In this document: piece after piece, positions 1 through 13,900 of the stretch
Layout of the letters: every line of letters starts with the position of its first letter
How positions within the stretch are numbered: the first letter of the stretch is position 1
Assembly (NCBI GenBank): GCA_023333565.1
Contig: JAJKFH010000102.1
Coordinates: forward strand, 4,791,001 to 4,855,000
Source: Puffinus mauretanicus
Taxonomy: Eukaryota > Chordata > Aves > Procellariiformes > Procellariidae
Length of the DNA stretch: 64,000 nucleotides
Direction of reading: 5' to 3'
Notes under the pieces: model-generated
What the model saw: the letters and a program-made list of their open reading frames with translations, nothing else
Told to the model about the DNA's origin: nothing
The model's database searches: none
Program-made: the position numbers and the translations under genes

Positions 1-3000
1 CAGCTCATGGGCGATGGGGTGGACAAAGCTGCAATTAAGGGGCAATCTTTCTCCTGCACAGGTCTTCAGAAAGCAGGACCTCAGTACAGGCCTCTCAGCT
101 ACTGTGCCAAGGCTCAGCAGGAGATATGCTGTTAATATGGAGCAAACTCCTTCCTCGGCTGTCACGCATCACCTTTATACAGCATCAGGTACCACCCTCC
201 TGACGCTTACAGACGCCTCATCACAGGGTATCTTCTTACTGGTGTATGTTGATGTACTGTTTCTTAGGAAACTGCTGTGATGGTAGTGCATCTTTCAAAA
301 AGTTTTTGGTCAATCTTACTTCTCTAAGTTTCATAAATACGGGAACAACTTTGTGTGTGTGCTGTGTTTAGCATGGTGTACTTGTATTGGTATTTTGCTG
401 AACTGGACACTCGATTGTTATGGTACCTGAATTACTGTTGTACCTTCACATGTTGTCTTCATCTTGATCAAGAACAGCAAGTTAAGTGCACTACCTTAAT
501 AACTTACTAGGGGATACTGCTATTCCTCTTTCTGTAATTTGGTGAATAAATAGGAGCTTTTTTCCAAGTGCAGTGAAAATACCCAAAGCATTAGAATATC
601 AATCTTTTTTTTGACCTTGCAAATAGAATCTTAAGTGTAGAACAGAAGGTTTTAGATTAGCAATTATAAGTTTATTTAGCCTATCCAGTTTTCTGACAGT
701 TTGTTTCAGTTTTCATGATGAAAAAATTTTCAGAAAGTAAGCAAAGTTTTGGCATAGATGCACAAGTTTGTGCTCTAGATTGCAAGGATTAATTTTTGTG
801 TCTTTCCACAGGAATTTGGAACTTAAAAAAAAATCCACGCAGTGAAATTATGGTAAAAGAAATGCTTATAAAGACTACATAATGTCTGCAAGAAATAATT
901 TTACAATCACAATACTAGGTTTCTCTTATTACTGTTATCTATGAAAAAATGGGTACCAGAAATATTTTTCCCCATTTCTTTTCTAATAGGGTCTTTTTTT
1001 GTTCACCCATCAGTCCCACTGCAACTCAGTCTAACTTCTGGTTTTGAGTAAATTGAAATGTGGATGTTTTGATAAAAACTGTGAGATATTTCACAGTAAC
1101 AATAGATCAATCGAGTGATAAGGATTTTTCCCCAAAACAAAAATTCTCAATTAAAGAAAGGCTTCTTTGTCAGACAAAAAGCAGAAAGCTAACTGAGAAA
1201 AATTTTCATATATAATGTAATAATATCCAGAAAGAGACAGAAGATGATGATGTTTTATCCAAGATGTTAAGAATAAGGTCAAAAATGGCTTATACCACTA
1301 AGTGAAAAGTATCAAGTCAAACTTTGTCACTGTAACTAAATGCATATTCTTAATTTATTTTCATAGCTGTGGGCACCAGACTTCATTATTAATGCAGAGA
1401 TACAATGTCATCCTATAGGTTGCCTTTCATATCACTATTTTGTTCATATTATCCCATAGAATTATCTGCATGCCTATTTGTATGTAAGCATGTTTTTATA
1501 TAAGGATGGAAGTTGCCTTGATTTCTGGTGCTCTTATTAAACACATCATAACAACAATTCTGACCTTATTTTTTAAATTGCTTATCTTTGCTGCTTTCTA
1601 ACCTGACTACAGGAAGGAAATTTTGATCAACCCCACAGTATTGTAGTGAATGAAACTGTAATCTGTCCTTAATGATAGGAAAAAAAAGAAATTAGGGGTG
1701 TCTGTGTGATGTGGTTTTATGTTTTGGTTGGGGTTTTTTTGTTTGTTTGTTGGGTTTTTGGTTTGTTTTTTTTTTTTTAATTTCCATCCTTATTATTTGA
1801 TGATCAGCCTAGATCCCTAATTTGGGAGTGGATGGGGAAAAGCTTGCCGTACCTGGTAGCGTTGAAGTATAAATATAATTATGAAATTGATATGTGTAAT
1901 ACAGGTCATGCACAGATTATCTTTAATGATGCTCAGTCCAAACACGCATAATGGATTTTTGTGAAGCAATGTCACAAAGGTTGCCTGTGGATCTTGGTTT
2001 TTCCTAGTACATGTACACGCTATACAAAATATTAAATTGGGGGTTGTCCCTAAAGTAAAACTTTCTTGAAAGTTTTGTCTGTATGATTCGAAGCAGGCTG
2101 ATGGAATACTATCCTGGTTTTGATCCTAGGCAAATTTAGAACCTGTTTCTCCATTTGTGCTTTCAGTATTTCTACAGATCATTGAAAGAGAAACTATAAT
2201 TAACTTTTTCTTAAAAAAAAGACTGGAAAAAGTAATATGCAGCGGTCTGTGATCCTGTTATGGTAGGGCTGTTAATAAGAGGCAATTTTTGGTTTTAATT
2301 GCTTTAATCTGTTTTTAACTTTTGCATTATAATAATTTTCATTTTACAGAGTCACTCCCTAACAGCGATGCTATATTTCAGTCAGTTAAATTACAAATAA
2401 TTAAAAAATTATGAATGTTAGAGTTAAAAACATATACTTCCTTATGGATTTGTAGCACTGCACTGGACAAAGCTAAAGCTGCTCTCTAATTCTTGCTTAG
2501 CTGTTGGTTCTCATCTCTGTATCTGTAGTGAATTGGTTTTCCAAAGTTAAACTGTATACAGCTGTCATTGTAATATGCTTGAAGTATACCCCACTGGGGG
2601 TGTTATGGCCTGTTATGCAAACCAGTACGTGATACAATGGATGTGCTCAGAAAGATTAATATTGACTCTAGTATGCAGTTACAGTTACACAGTTGTGCAA
2701 TACCGTCACATACTAGGAAAGCATGATCCACTACATTAATATGGATGAAATAAATATGTGTTAATATCGAGTCCCTCTATGACCACACTAATTGTATAGT
2801 TATCACTGCTTACTGGTAAGATAATACTAAATCAAGCTATTATTTTCAGCCCAGTGGAACAGGTCAACAGGAAACAGAACAACAACACTTTAGTTACATT
2901 TATAGATAGTAACCAAATCATGCAGGAACAAATACATTTCTAGATTTTAATACCAGGAAAGGAACGCAATTGCTTCATATGATGGCTGATAGTATAAATA

Positions 3001-6000
3001 ACATAAAGAAATATTTCTAAAATTAGTCGTGATTTTCTTTGCTAAATACAAGTTGAAGTAAGGTTTTCAGCTTGTATGATGTGGACTACAAGACTTAAGC
3101 CATTCACGCCAGCTTAAGAGTCTATCCCATGAAGTCTGAATGAGATGCATTGCTATCAGAGCACGTATCAAAGCCTAGTAGCTATCATGTGCAGAACTGA
3201 AATACATGTATTGCACTTACTTTTACAGAAGAACCATTCCGGACTTCTAGTATTGATAATAAATGTTGTAGTTAAGATTAGAGAAAAATTTAAGATAAAA
3301 TAATTTGTCTGATGAAATGAAGATATTAATTGAAGAATGAATGAAGAATCCATTTTCTAATTATATTCAGTTATAACTGTACCACTTCTACTACATAAAA
3401 TTGAAGCATTACATGCAGCATCCTTATAAACAGCTTGTACTAGTTAATTCTGGTAAAGTCAACAAGGTAAAAACTGAAGTCACAAAGTGAGTGTTGCATG
3501 GCACTAGGTACTGGTAGTAGGATGAAGTGAGATCTCCTGAGTCTATAGTGTTTCTTCCAAGGTGACATTGAGATATTTCAGTAAGGCAAAACAAAGTAGC
3601 CTGAACTGCTGCTCACTGCACTGTTGTTGACTATCCTACACTGTTTTAAAAAGTATTTATTCCAGTTAGTTACTTCTGCCAGCTAACTGAAAATCAAATA
3701 GCTATTCCTCTTTCTTCTTAGTACTCCATGGAAAAACACAGGCATGAAAATGATCCCAAAGTACTTTGTTCAAGCACAAAGCATTGGAGATATGAAGGAA
3801 TCACTATCTTTTCAGGTTGATTTTGTTATTTCTTTATTTTTCAAGTAGTGACTAGTTTTATAAATAAATAAGAAATATGTATTTTCATTGGGTTTCTTGT
3901 GTAAACTACATTCACATTTACTAGATTCCGTCTTTACCGTTTGGCTTATCCTGCTGGGAGCAGTGCTGGTCCACAGCACTGCTTTTGCACGTGTGTTCTC
4001 GGAAAGGGAAAATGGGTGGCTTGGCCCAGTCATCCCTCTGCCTCTGATCTCCTTTACTGTAATTAAAATGGTTGTTTTTTAATCTTTGAAGCTTCTGAGG
4101 CCTAAAGGGTGGTGTAGCAAATAATGAAATAAAAAATGTGGGGTTTTCTTTATGAGTCCGTAAATCACGCTTAGTAGCAACTGTTTCTTCTGAGTGAAGA
4201 GAGAGAGAGAACAGCAGAGAGGAAAGAGAAGTAGGAAAAAAAAAAGATGAGATTATGCTACCTTGCCCTACCATCTTGTCAAGAAAAGATCCTTATGTTT
4301 TCTCCTGTTCAGGTTAGAAAATTGAGTCCTATTTTTTAATCCCCAGTTCACAGCAGCAGAACACCAGGTAGCTATTTCTAGCATCTGTTTGTCATAAAGT
4401 AAGGTATACCCTGAAGAGACACTCTTCATAAACACTGAGCGCCAGAAATACTGTTCGTATTAAATTGGACCACATGAATAATACAGAAGTCATGAATTTA
4501 AATTATTACTGGCATTTGTAGAAAATGGCAGTATTTCAGCCATTAAATAACAACTTTGCTTTATTTCTGGAAACAGAAAGTTATTAAGTTGTAAATCATA
4601 TTGGTGCTGTGGCTCAGATATATTTCTGGTTTTCAAATCATCCAGACATATCTCAGCAGTACTGTGTTGCACTACAATTGTTTCCTCAAAGGTCTTCAGC
4701 CCAATTCTGTGAAATACTTGAGCCATAGCCATACTATAATGGCATTATTTTCTCATACTAGGTCTAGGTGCCACTGTTTGTGGAGCCGAAGTATCGTGGA
4801 GTTTGAGATGGATTGTCTAACCCATGTTGTGTTTGATGCTTCTGCAGGCCTGTAACAGATGGTGTCAGAACAGCTATTTAAAGCTAACTGGGGTGCAGTA
4901 CACCAAGTAGTACTGTCGCAGGAACTTTTTCTCCCTGATCTTTGAATTTTATCTATTTACATATCCTTAACAGGGTAAGACTAAAGCTTTACCAGATGAC
5001 CTACATGGGTAAATAAATATCTTTGTAATCTCCAGTGCTCATGATTTCCCCTTCCTATTCCTGCTCTTCCTTCACCCCTCAACCTGCTTTCTAGCTAGTG
5101 AAATTGAGTTGAGTTGGAAAAATAAGCATTGAAACAAGTGACTGCTTGTTGATGGGGTCTATAAGGGGCTTATGTCAGAATGCAAGGAGAGAACAGGTTC
5201 CATTCAGATAATTTTGGCATAGGAAACCAAAAGTTTCCCTTCTCTGCTTTAAGAAAGATGTCGTGAATGATCTTGAGAGAAATCATTTAGTCTTTCCAGG
5301 ACTTTGCTTTGTAAAGTACAGATGCTGTATTTGCACAAGTGCCAAAAAATAAATATAAGAAGACCTAGGAGACACTTTCAGTTTCATATTGTTTGGTGGA
5401 AAATAAACTGGAGATAGTGACCATAAGAATAGAAGGCAAAGGTTTCTTTGGACTTTCCATCAGGTCTCTTATAGTTGCTTCAGTTGTTACTTCAAAAGGC
5501 AAAACTCGGGAAGAACATAAAAAGGTCTGGTCAGAGAAGTCACCTGCACTGAAAAGCTCAGACTTGAATATGTAGGGTTTTACATTTCTCTTCATCAGAG
5601 ATACAAAAGACATCAGAAACCAGAACACTAAGCAGTGGAAAATGCAGATATAGAAGAGTTGTAAATCCAGCATGACAAAAATAAGCTCCAAGGGGAAAAC
5701 ACCTTTGGAGAGTGAAAGAAGCACTGAGCAGCACAAGAGGCTACATGCTAGAGCTCAGGCTATGTACAGATAAGATTTGATAAAAGTCAAGCTGACTTAG
5801 ACCTTATGAAAGAAGTCAAAGCAAATAGGAAGAGAGATACATAAAAAGAAACTAAAGAAATAAAAGCTTTTTAGGTTGTAGGATGGGATAAAATAAAGTG
5901 TAAAAATGGCAAAATAAATAATGTGCCTCACAATCTGTAAGGATGATTAGGCTGAATGTGGGCTCAAAGACAGGAAAGAAAAAAGGAGAGAGGGAATGAA

Positions 6001-6255
6001 AGCTGAGATGCAGAATATTTTACAATAGGAATTTAATGACCTTGAAGTAATAAAAAGAAAATGAGGTTCAGCAGTACAAACTGTTAGGTCATTTTTTAAA
6101 TTTTTTTTTTTTAAGGATTAAAAACATCCATTTCTGTTATAAAGTGCAGAATGCTACTTTTGGGGAAAGCTGAGAGGAAAAACTCAGGTGGAGTGGGCAC
6201 TCATAGAGTACTTCTGAGCCTCCACTACTGTGGTGTGTCTGTGGGACAGGAAAAT
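1..6255. other. AT-rich intergenic DNA, no gene recognised
   Basis: Open frames here are short (at most about 120 codons), have no recognisable domains, and overlap one another on both strands as chance frames do. The only clear local structure is a T/G-rich simple tract near 1.7 kb, listed separately. An A-rich part at about 5.75-6.05 kb lies just before a CR1 relic and may be an older piece of the same element, but I could not confirm this by eye. Confidence 0.6.
1712..1778 (+). repeat. T/G-rich simple tract
   Basis: A run of T blocks separated by single or double G (GTTTGTTTGTTGGGTTTTTGG type), ending in poly-T. The same kind of tract recurs at 22322-22368 and 44279-44322, and in complementary A/C form at 14550-14600 and 28619-28646. 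Such tracts are common in bird DNA; no coding or regulatory role is visible. Confidence 0.8.
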
Positions 6256-6259
6256 AAAA

Positions 6260-6545
6260 ACTGAAACTGAAATAGAGATTGGACAGGTGTTGCTGTTACA
6301 TGAGCTACGTTGCAGAAGACACTCACTTGTAATACTGCATACGGTTCTGGTCACCTGTACTCCGGGTACATAATAAACCCAAGCTGGGGTAGGAGAAGAG
6401 AAGTACTACAAAGATGATGAAGGAGATGACTTTTGGAGAACCTGCCCAAGAAGGGGAAACTAGAAGTGCTCTGTTTTTTCAGTCTAGTAAAACAAAATCT
6501 GAGAGAGGTTGTTCTGGTAATGGAGCATTAAATAAGAAATATCAC
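6260..6545 (+). mobile_element. Ancient CR1 LINE relic (3' part), sense on +
   Basis: Short blocks follow the order of the CR1 3' coding region: a block like 'tactgcat..ggttctggtcacc' at about 6332-6358, then an 'aagaa..gatgatgaagga' block, then 'gaactagaagtgctctgttttttcagtctag' at about 6455-6487, matching the part of CR1 that encodes the GLFSLE-type end of the ORF2 protein. The frame is destroyed by indels and the copy is far more decayed than the CR1 at 60.8 kb, so it is old. Edges are approximate. The call comes from recall of the CR1 consensus, not an alignment. Confidence 0.55.
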
Positions 6546-8900
6546 TGCTACAGAAGTTATTATGCAGGGTGAAACTCTGGCACTATCGAAATGTTTTTGG
6601 CATTGGGTTGGGGGGAAGGGGAAGTTAATCCTCTCCTGTCATTAACAAATAAGCCATCTATCTTGTTTAAAGACACAGGGATTTTTTCTTTTTTCCCCCC
6701 ACACAAATATTCATATAATGTTCATATCCCAATCTATTACGGCTACCAGTGCACCACAAATCATGTTAGTCTTTTTCTGCTATGAAGAGTGTTTTTATTT
6801 AAGGAAAACAAGTATTCCCACATTCTTAAAATAATTTGCCCATTACCCCTTTCCTCCCTCACACATGCCTGAAATTCTACTGGTTTTTGCAACATTAGGG
6901 TTGAAAATTAATTACTTTTTTTTTTTTTAAAGTTGTAATATTCTTCACTGCATCAAATAGATTTGTATGATTCACATAAAGACAACAATAAGATTTGGGT
7001 TGTTCCACGCAAAGTGGAAGATAAAATGGAAATACACAATAGTTCTTCAGGCTAATTAAATCAAAGCAATAGCAAGGCAGCCACAGTTTAGATTAAGACA
7101 CTTCTCAGAAAATCAAATTAAAAATAGGTTAAGGCTTCCTTTTGGTGTCCCATGACGTAAAATATTGCTAAAGCCCTACTCTTTATCCTTAGCTCTCTTA
7201 TGCCACTTTTCAATTAATCTTCTCTTCACAGAAATAAACATTTTAATAAGCATATACAATAACACCAATCACTGATGGTAATTACTCTAAGTAAAATAGC
7301 TATTTTTATTGCAGCGAATATAAAATGACAATTTTAATTATGTAAAGTCTCTAATGCCTTAATGATTTCAGCCCATTTTCCGTGTTTGTACATGAAAGCT
7401 GGCTCCATATTTTTACTGTTACCAAAGTTACAAGGAGATATTATTGGGCTTTAAACGTTTATTGTCATCTTAGCAAAGTGGCTTTTATTTTTTGTTTATG
7501 TTCTAAAAGCTTGGCAAAGTAGTGGCAATCCACACACTAATGGCTAATCTGGGTTTGTGCCAAAAGAACAGTAATAACTACAAGCACAGAAAAAACATCT
7601 GAAGAGTAAATGCCAAATTAATCCCTGGTGTAACTCTTTTGCCTTAGTGCAGTTACACTAGAGAATTCATTTTTCATGGTGTGCATCCTGTTATAATCCA
7701 TTATCTTCTAAGGGGGCTTGCATATATCAGGACAGTCGAGCACACTGGGTTCAGCTGTTGCCTTTCTATCCAAAAGAATCCCAAATCACACTACCAGTTG
7801 TGGCCTGTGTGCCCTACTATTCAAAATAACTAAACACACTCAATCTCCCATTGAGAAGCCTAAATAAATTACAACTTTACAACTGAATTTAGCATGTTAT
7901 AACTTCTTCTGCAATGCCATAAAAACCTAAAATGATAGTAAGTCCTGCCGAAGTCAAAGTAGTTGTATGTTTTAATGGTAATACTGTGATGATCTTTTGG
8001 CTTTGTTCAATACTGAATGCTACCATTTTGATACCTGATGTATTAAATCTTTTTTTTTTTTTTTTAACCTGTTAGGATGCTTACTATTCCCACAAAATAG
8101 GAGAGTTGTTTTCTTGGAGAGAATAGGTAAGGTTATTTATACTTGCTATGAGCTAAGTCCTGTTCTATAGAGAACAGCAGTGTGCCTTTGCTCCTACTGC
8201 AGGGTTTTAAATTCATCATACTCCACCCTTGGCAAAAGGAGGAAAAAGAGGGAGGGTTCAACCTCCATACATGGAGGTTTTTGAAAAATTTGAAAAAATG
8301 TTATCTCTTAATGATGGTATACTAAAAAAGAAAGTTACTAGAGACTGAGGCACCCACCTCAATAGTCTGTCATTAATAATAATTTGATTTTACTGAACAA
8401 TGGGACACAATGCCTCACTGATTTAAAATGGATGACAGTAGAAAGTTCCTTGGACTTCCCCCACCGCCCCCACCACCACCCTTGTGTTCTTTCTGTATTC
8501 AGGAGTGTAATTTCTCCATGACTTCTCTCACACTAGGTGTATTGTCAGAGTATAGTGTGAGAAACTCTTGGTTCTTCTCTATCCGCACGGGCTTTCCCCA
8601 CTGTTAGCTGTTAGCCATAATTTAATAGTTCTGTTCACTTCTCTGATCACTGCTTGTGGACATGGTGCTTCCCTGGCCAGATGAAGTCTGTTAGATCTCT
8701 AGTAATCTCTTCTTTTTTCCTTTATCTTCCTAGTCTGCTTTTGATAAATTTTACCAGTAGCGTTTCTAAATCATTTCTAAACAGGGGCATCAGAGCCTGT
8801 AGTAACTGGCCAAATGTAATACTCACACTCACTGTTTCCGTTTTCTGTCTCTGTTACTGATTACTGCAATCAAGCTTATACATTCTCTCTCAAAAATTTT
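6546..8900. other. Intergenic DNA, nothing recognised
   Basis: AT-rich sequence without a recognisable gene. Small simple features only: T runs near 6920 and 8050, and a C-rich patch at about 8459-8481. Open frames are below 70 codons. Confidence 0.6.
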
Positions 8901-8929
8901 ATGCAGTCATAACCTAATCTTAATCCATC

Positions 8930-9500
8930 AAAATCCTGGACACATTCTTGTCTGGGTTTGCAATCAATCCTCTGATTTGTTTTTTTATTGGGGCATTGCT
9001 GCTGTAACTTAAAGAATTTTTGTGATCTCCCCATCATTCATTGGAGATCATGATATCATATATGTCTTTAGCTGCATATTCTTTGGGGGTTGATGAGCAT
9101 TTCAGCTGATCGATGCTGTTATTTTCCCTGTGTAAGTGAATGACATTTGTTTTGAATTCAGAGCCTTCATAGCGTGCAAAAGATTTTCTTTGGCAATGTC
9201 TGCCAATACCATCTGGTTCAAATGCCATTGTAAACTCAGATTTCCACAGTTCTAATAATTCATCAGGTCTATACCTGTACCTCTTGGGGAATGAGATCAC
9301 ATTTATTCTCTGGAAATCTCTACATAACCCAGTGACCTGCCTGGTTTGGAAATCATCATCACATCTTTTTCCAGTGGCTGTGAGACACTATTATCCCTTG
9401 TTTAAACATTCTTTTTCAGCTTAATTCAGCTTTTTCAAAATGGAGTGATTTACCTGCAAGACATTTGCTAAGATATGGTTAATACGGTCGTCGAATGCAC
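8930..9500 (-). pseudogene. Degraded Ty3/gypsy-type retrotransposon reverse transcriptase
   Basis: Read on the minus strand, several short blocks occur in the order of a Ty3/gypsy reverse transcriptase. First MFKQGII..SHSHW (about 9430-9370), like the '(L)GIIRPS.SPW' block. Then CRDFQRIN followed by RYRYRPDELLEL (about 9330-9250), like 'CVDYR.LN' and 'YPLPRIDELL'. Then EFKTNVI, then EYAA..IYDIMISNE (about 9080-9035), where the YLDD catalytic box would be but the first aspartate reads as tyrosine. Finally RGLIANPDKN (about 8975-8945), like 'GLTANPKKC'. The blocks are split by stops and frameshifts, so nothing functional can be made. The 'RIDELL' and 'GLTANP' type blocks favour gypsy over vertebrate retroviruses. 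Known: this enzyme copies element RNA to DNA. Inferred: a very old insertion. LTRs, protease and integrase were not recognised, and the ends are unknown. Confidence 0.68.
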
Positions 9501-10680
9501 CTCATTTCTTGTTTTTCATAGACCCCATGAAAATGTCCTGGATTATTTCCAATTACATTCTCTGGTTCTGTAGAGTTTTTTGTACTTTACCTGCTCCCTT
9601 GCTAGCAGCGATGTTCTTGATTTCTTATCTTTCAAGATTTCTCTCACCTTTTACTATTTAAACATATTCATATTTTAAATGCAGAGAGTTTACAGCTCTA
9701 CAGTTTGGTTGATGATTGTAGTCTAGATAGTCTGCTAGGCCTGGCAGGCTCATTGTGTCCAATATGTTCCGCTTGCTATCTTGGCTATCTTGCTGTTGGC
9801 GAACAGGAGGATAGCAGAAATTGAAAGTAACCCTTTGTTTGTATGCCCTATACTCTCTGTGTGTCTTACTAAATTGTTACATTAACCCATCTGGGCAGCT
9901 TCATCCAGAATTCTGTCGGTCATTGACCCAGTAAGTGCCTCACATGCCCCAGGCTTTTCAGTCTGAGTGCATGTTACTGTCTCTTGCTATCTTGGTCCTT
10001 CATGAAATGTTTGCCTTCATTCTTAGTCCACTTTCCCTTGAATGCTTACTATATCGGATTCTTTCCTCTGTCATCTTGAGCCTAACTAATAATTGATCCA
10101 AAATCCTTGCTTGCTTCCTTCCTGTGGGGATGGAAGAAGCTACGAGAGAAAGCAGTTCTTTCAGCAACCCTTAATCCATGATTCCTAGCTCTATCCCATT
10201 GGTTTAGAAAAGGAGGTAAAAAAACCTCTTCTGTCTTGGGTGTCATTCTGAACTAGAATATGGTTCAAATGAAATTGCCATTGGAAGGGTGAGTTGATTT
10301 TAACTGTTCGAAAAATCATATGCAGAATGGTTATAAAAGGGTTTTCTATAAAGCCAAAAAAAAATGGCAAAAATGAAACTCCTAAGATCACCTTTCTAAA
10401 GATCTGAATGAGAATGGCAGCTCTCTATGATAATCTAAATGGGAGAATAAGTGATCATACTACATTGTCAGAATGAAATTCAAAATGTTCCTCATACTTT
10501 GTAGAAATCATCTAGGAGGAATTATCTGGGCCAGGAGATAAGAACTAGTGCTAAGTGGCGTACTTTGAAAATAAAAACAAGAACATGAGTAAGAAGGGGT
10601 CAGAGGCATATTTGGCTATGTCACAGTACTCAGAAGCTTAATCTGTCTGTTGTAGACTCTAGATTGTACTGGTCAATATT
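9501..10680. other. Unassigned DNA, perhaps flanking parts of the gypsy relic
   Basis: No gene recognised. On the minus strand this stretch lies upstream of the reverse transcriptase relic, where protease and gag-derived sequence would be expected. I saw only weak hints there (a cysteine-containing block at about 9.95 kb) and do not assign them. Confidence 0.4.
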
Positions 10681-10689
10681 AGATTGTTG

Positions 10690-10940
10690 TTAAGAAAAAA
10701 ACAAAAAAACTAAACATTATTTGGGATTTATAAACAAGAATGGTGTGTTAGACTCTGGAGGTAATTGTGCTTCACTCCCAAATGGTCATGAGGCATCAGC
10801 AGGACTAACACTGTATTATTTCGGATACTGCTCTTTAAGAAGAACAGTGAGAGTCTGGAGGAGGATGGCAAAGGTGAGGAGAAGTTTCAGATGACACTGA
10901 AATTAGGCAATACCAGTAGATACATTTTGATTTTGAATAC
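10690..10940 (+). mobile_element. Ancient CR1 LINE relic, sense on +
   Basis: The stretch follows the CR1 ORF2 3' region: 'acaagaatggtgtgttag' then 'ctctggaggtaattgtgcttcac' then a 'gaggcatcag' block where CR1 has 'gaggccacacctgg', a 'ttcggatactgctc' block where CR1 has 'gttctgggctcc', and 'agtctggaggagg' where CR1 has the 'gagagggtgcagaggagg' block. It is heavily diverged and not readable as protein. The similarity is judged from memory of the consensus. Confidence 0.5.
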
Positions 10941-13900
10941 AATCGTACATGAGCTTACACAGCTATGTATGGTGAAATTCTGCTCCAATACAGGGAATCG
11001 ATAGTTGAGAGGTAAATTGGTGAACTTCCATCTGTTTCTTTTGCCTTATGACTAAAACAATGTCACATCAAAGATCTAAAATAAGTTAGATTGTTGAGGT
11101 TGTTAGCAAAAGAGTCTGCATACCCTTTGCAGAACAATATACACTTTGCTGCAGAATTGAGAAAGTTTGAAAGTGTCTGATCTGCCTTCCACAATTGGAA
11201 GAATAGCTCCATAATATGTACATTGAATAGTCCCATAAATAATTTCCAGAATTGTTGTCTGTTTCCTCTCAGATGATGATTTCCTTGGGCTGATCATCAG
11301 TAGGCACATAACTGATTTCTCAAAAAAAAAAAAAAGCATATCTAATAATATCGAGCTGAAAAATCTCTTTAAACTATGTTTTTATGTAATACTTTCCGTC
11401 TGAGGTAATGTTAATGGTTTAAGATTCATGTAGAGCTGAACACCAAATACAGTGAAATAGTGGTAATCCTTCCTCTGATTTCAGTGAGCTGTGGAGAAGG
11501 CACAAATAGTTGAAGATGTTGCTCCATGTTACAACCAGAGCAAACAAAACTTGGCCATGACTGTTCTAATATTATTTATGGTTGTTCCTCCCTCATCTGT
11601 ACAGCAATGCAAGTGTATGTTTAGTGTGTGTTTGCAGGCTGCACCACACCCTGACGGTGTGTGGTGAAAGTGGATTAACACTAGAAGGAAGACATCTTTT
11701 TAGGCTGACGTTTCTGTCGTGCCAAAGATTGCATGTTTTCTTTGAGCATTTGGCCCTCAACTGTCTACAGTAAACTCTCAATTGTTTTACCACTCACAGG
11801 TCTGTCTAGAGCCATTTGCTTTATAATGCTTCATAATTCTGAAGTCATAACCTCAGACTTTTTTTTTATTACAGTTTATCATTACATTGGTTTTTTTTTT
11901 CTTTTTTTTTTTTTTTCCCCCCCTAAATTATTTCTGTACCTCAGCATGTAACTCTGGTCTCTAGCACTGTAGGTCTCTCATGTCACCTCAATGTTGTCTC
12001 CTACTGTGTTCTCAAAAATCAGCTGTATTGGGTGTAGGCCTGATAGGAGTTCCTGAAATGTTCCCTTTCAGTTCCAATTGCATTTGAAAAGGTTTTTCTA
12101 TCGTTGCCTATGATTTTTATTTTCTTATTCTCTTTGTTGTTTTTTTAGATTAGAGGAATATATAATCACACTTGCTATTCAGGTGTAGTTGTCCTCTCTT
12201 CTAACAGTGTACAAAGACTGACACATATCTGCCAGGTGCCTCAGTTCACTGTCCTCTTTCTCCTCAGCAATTCTTCTGTGTGTTGGCTCATGACTGGTGA
12301 TGGTAGGGCCTAAAAAGGAAATGCTTCTTTCCACTGCATCTTCTGCCAGCTACTTTCAGTTTACTGATCACTTGTCTCTGAGCAAAACCGACTGACCATC
12401 TTTGATCCGGGTTGACTGCTCACCTTCCTTTTCCTGGTAGCGTGGTTATGGAAAAACCTGCTTAGTTTTTGGGAAGCAGGTTTGGGAATGTCTGTCTTTG
12501 CTGGTATGGCGAAGATGAGAACTAGTCTGTCAAGAGATTCATGGCTGTCCTCCACAGATCTCACTTTTTCTGGAACTGTTTTTTTGTTATCTAGTAAAAT
12601 GAGTCCAGTGTCCCTAGTTATTCTGTAGATGTTGTTCTTTTCCTTGAACTGTCACTGCATCATAGAATTTTTAGACCATCTTCTTTCAATCTTTTAGAAA
12701 AAAAGCTAGCAGTAGATATATCGCTGCTTTTTTCAGGTGCTTAAACCACACATAAAATTCAAAAAAATTCCATTTCCGTTACCTTCAGCCACAGTTGGCA
12801 CTGCATCCATGCATGGCACTCACTTGCTGTATTAGTCTTGGATGACTTTGAGGTCTTGTGAGGGCACTCAGAGTAAAATAATAGTTGTGTTGTTTGGTCC
12901 TCACTATTTCTGTTCTCCTGGAACCATAGTCCATGGATTTAGGATGTTTTTTTCTTAGTAAAATGTAGAAGAATTTTGTTTATGAATTTAGGAGGAGATG
13001 TAGGAGAAATGAGGATGGCCTGCTGTGAAATGGTTGGGTTCCATCCAGAATTAAACAGAAACCATACATTTCTAGCTTATGTTCAAAGCCATAGGCAGTT
13101 GATGAGATGCTCTAAACCTGGACTGGAAATAAGTTTGTTGAAGTGAACTGGAGTGGCTCAGCACACAGATTAGTTGTACTATTGAAGTACACCCCAAACA
13201 CTGTTGACTGTCAAATTTCTAATAAAATAGCTCCTGATCTCTCCCATCTTGCTGAAAAAAAATCTGTGGGCCTAACTAACATGAGGAAGCATTGCTACTG
13301 CTCTTAAAGAAAAAACAGAGCTGAGTTGAAAAGCACAGTTGCATTTTCTTATAATGATTTCTTCATTTGCCAGAAAGTATTCCTGCAAGTCTTGGACAAG
13401 GTTTTTTTTTAATCAGAGATAACATAGGGAATGAGGAAGGAGAAGAGCACTGTGGCTTCTCTGACAATTTGATTGTACATTAAGCTGAGATACTGATTTC
13501 TTACAAAAGCAACAAGTCCTCTACATAGCTTTATTGTTAGAGGTTCCCACAGTTTAACAGTGCAGAAAAAAAAATAGAAAATTAATTACGATAGGATTTT
13601 TCTTTTATCACTTTAATAAATTTATTCTCTGGGGTATATCAGTAATCCACTCCACAACTTCTCCCACCCCGTTATCCCTTCAAATCCATGTATTCCACAC
13701 TGACTGGTATAACATATGAAGAATGATACTACAAAGAGACTCAGAAATATGTAAAGATCCCTATGACTTCCTTGAATATGTTAAAACAGTCAACAAAAAC
13801 ATGGTAATTTCAACTCCAGTTCATTTGATGTAATATTAAATTAGCTGCTCTTGGGATATCCTCTTTTTCATCAGTCAGAACACATTTGTATGCTCACATC

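Noticed and set aside
14..280. 88-codon plus-strand frame at the left edge
   Set aside because: No recognisable domain, no splice context, and within the length expected by chance.
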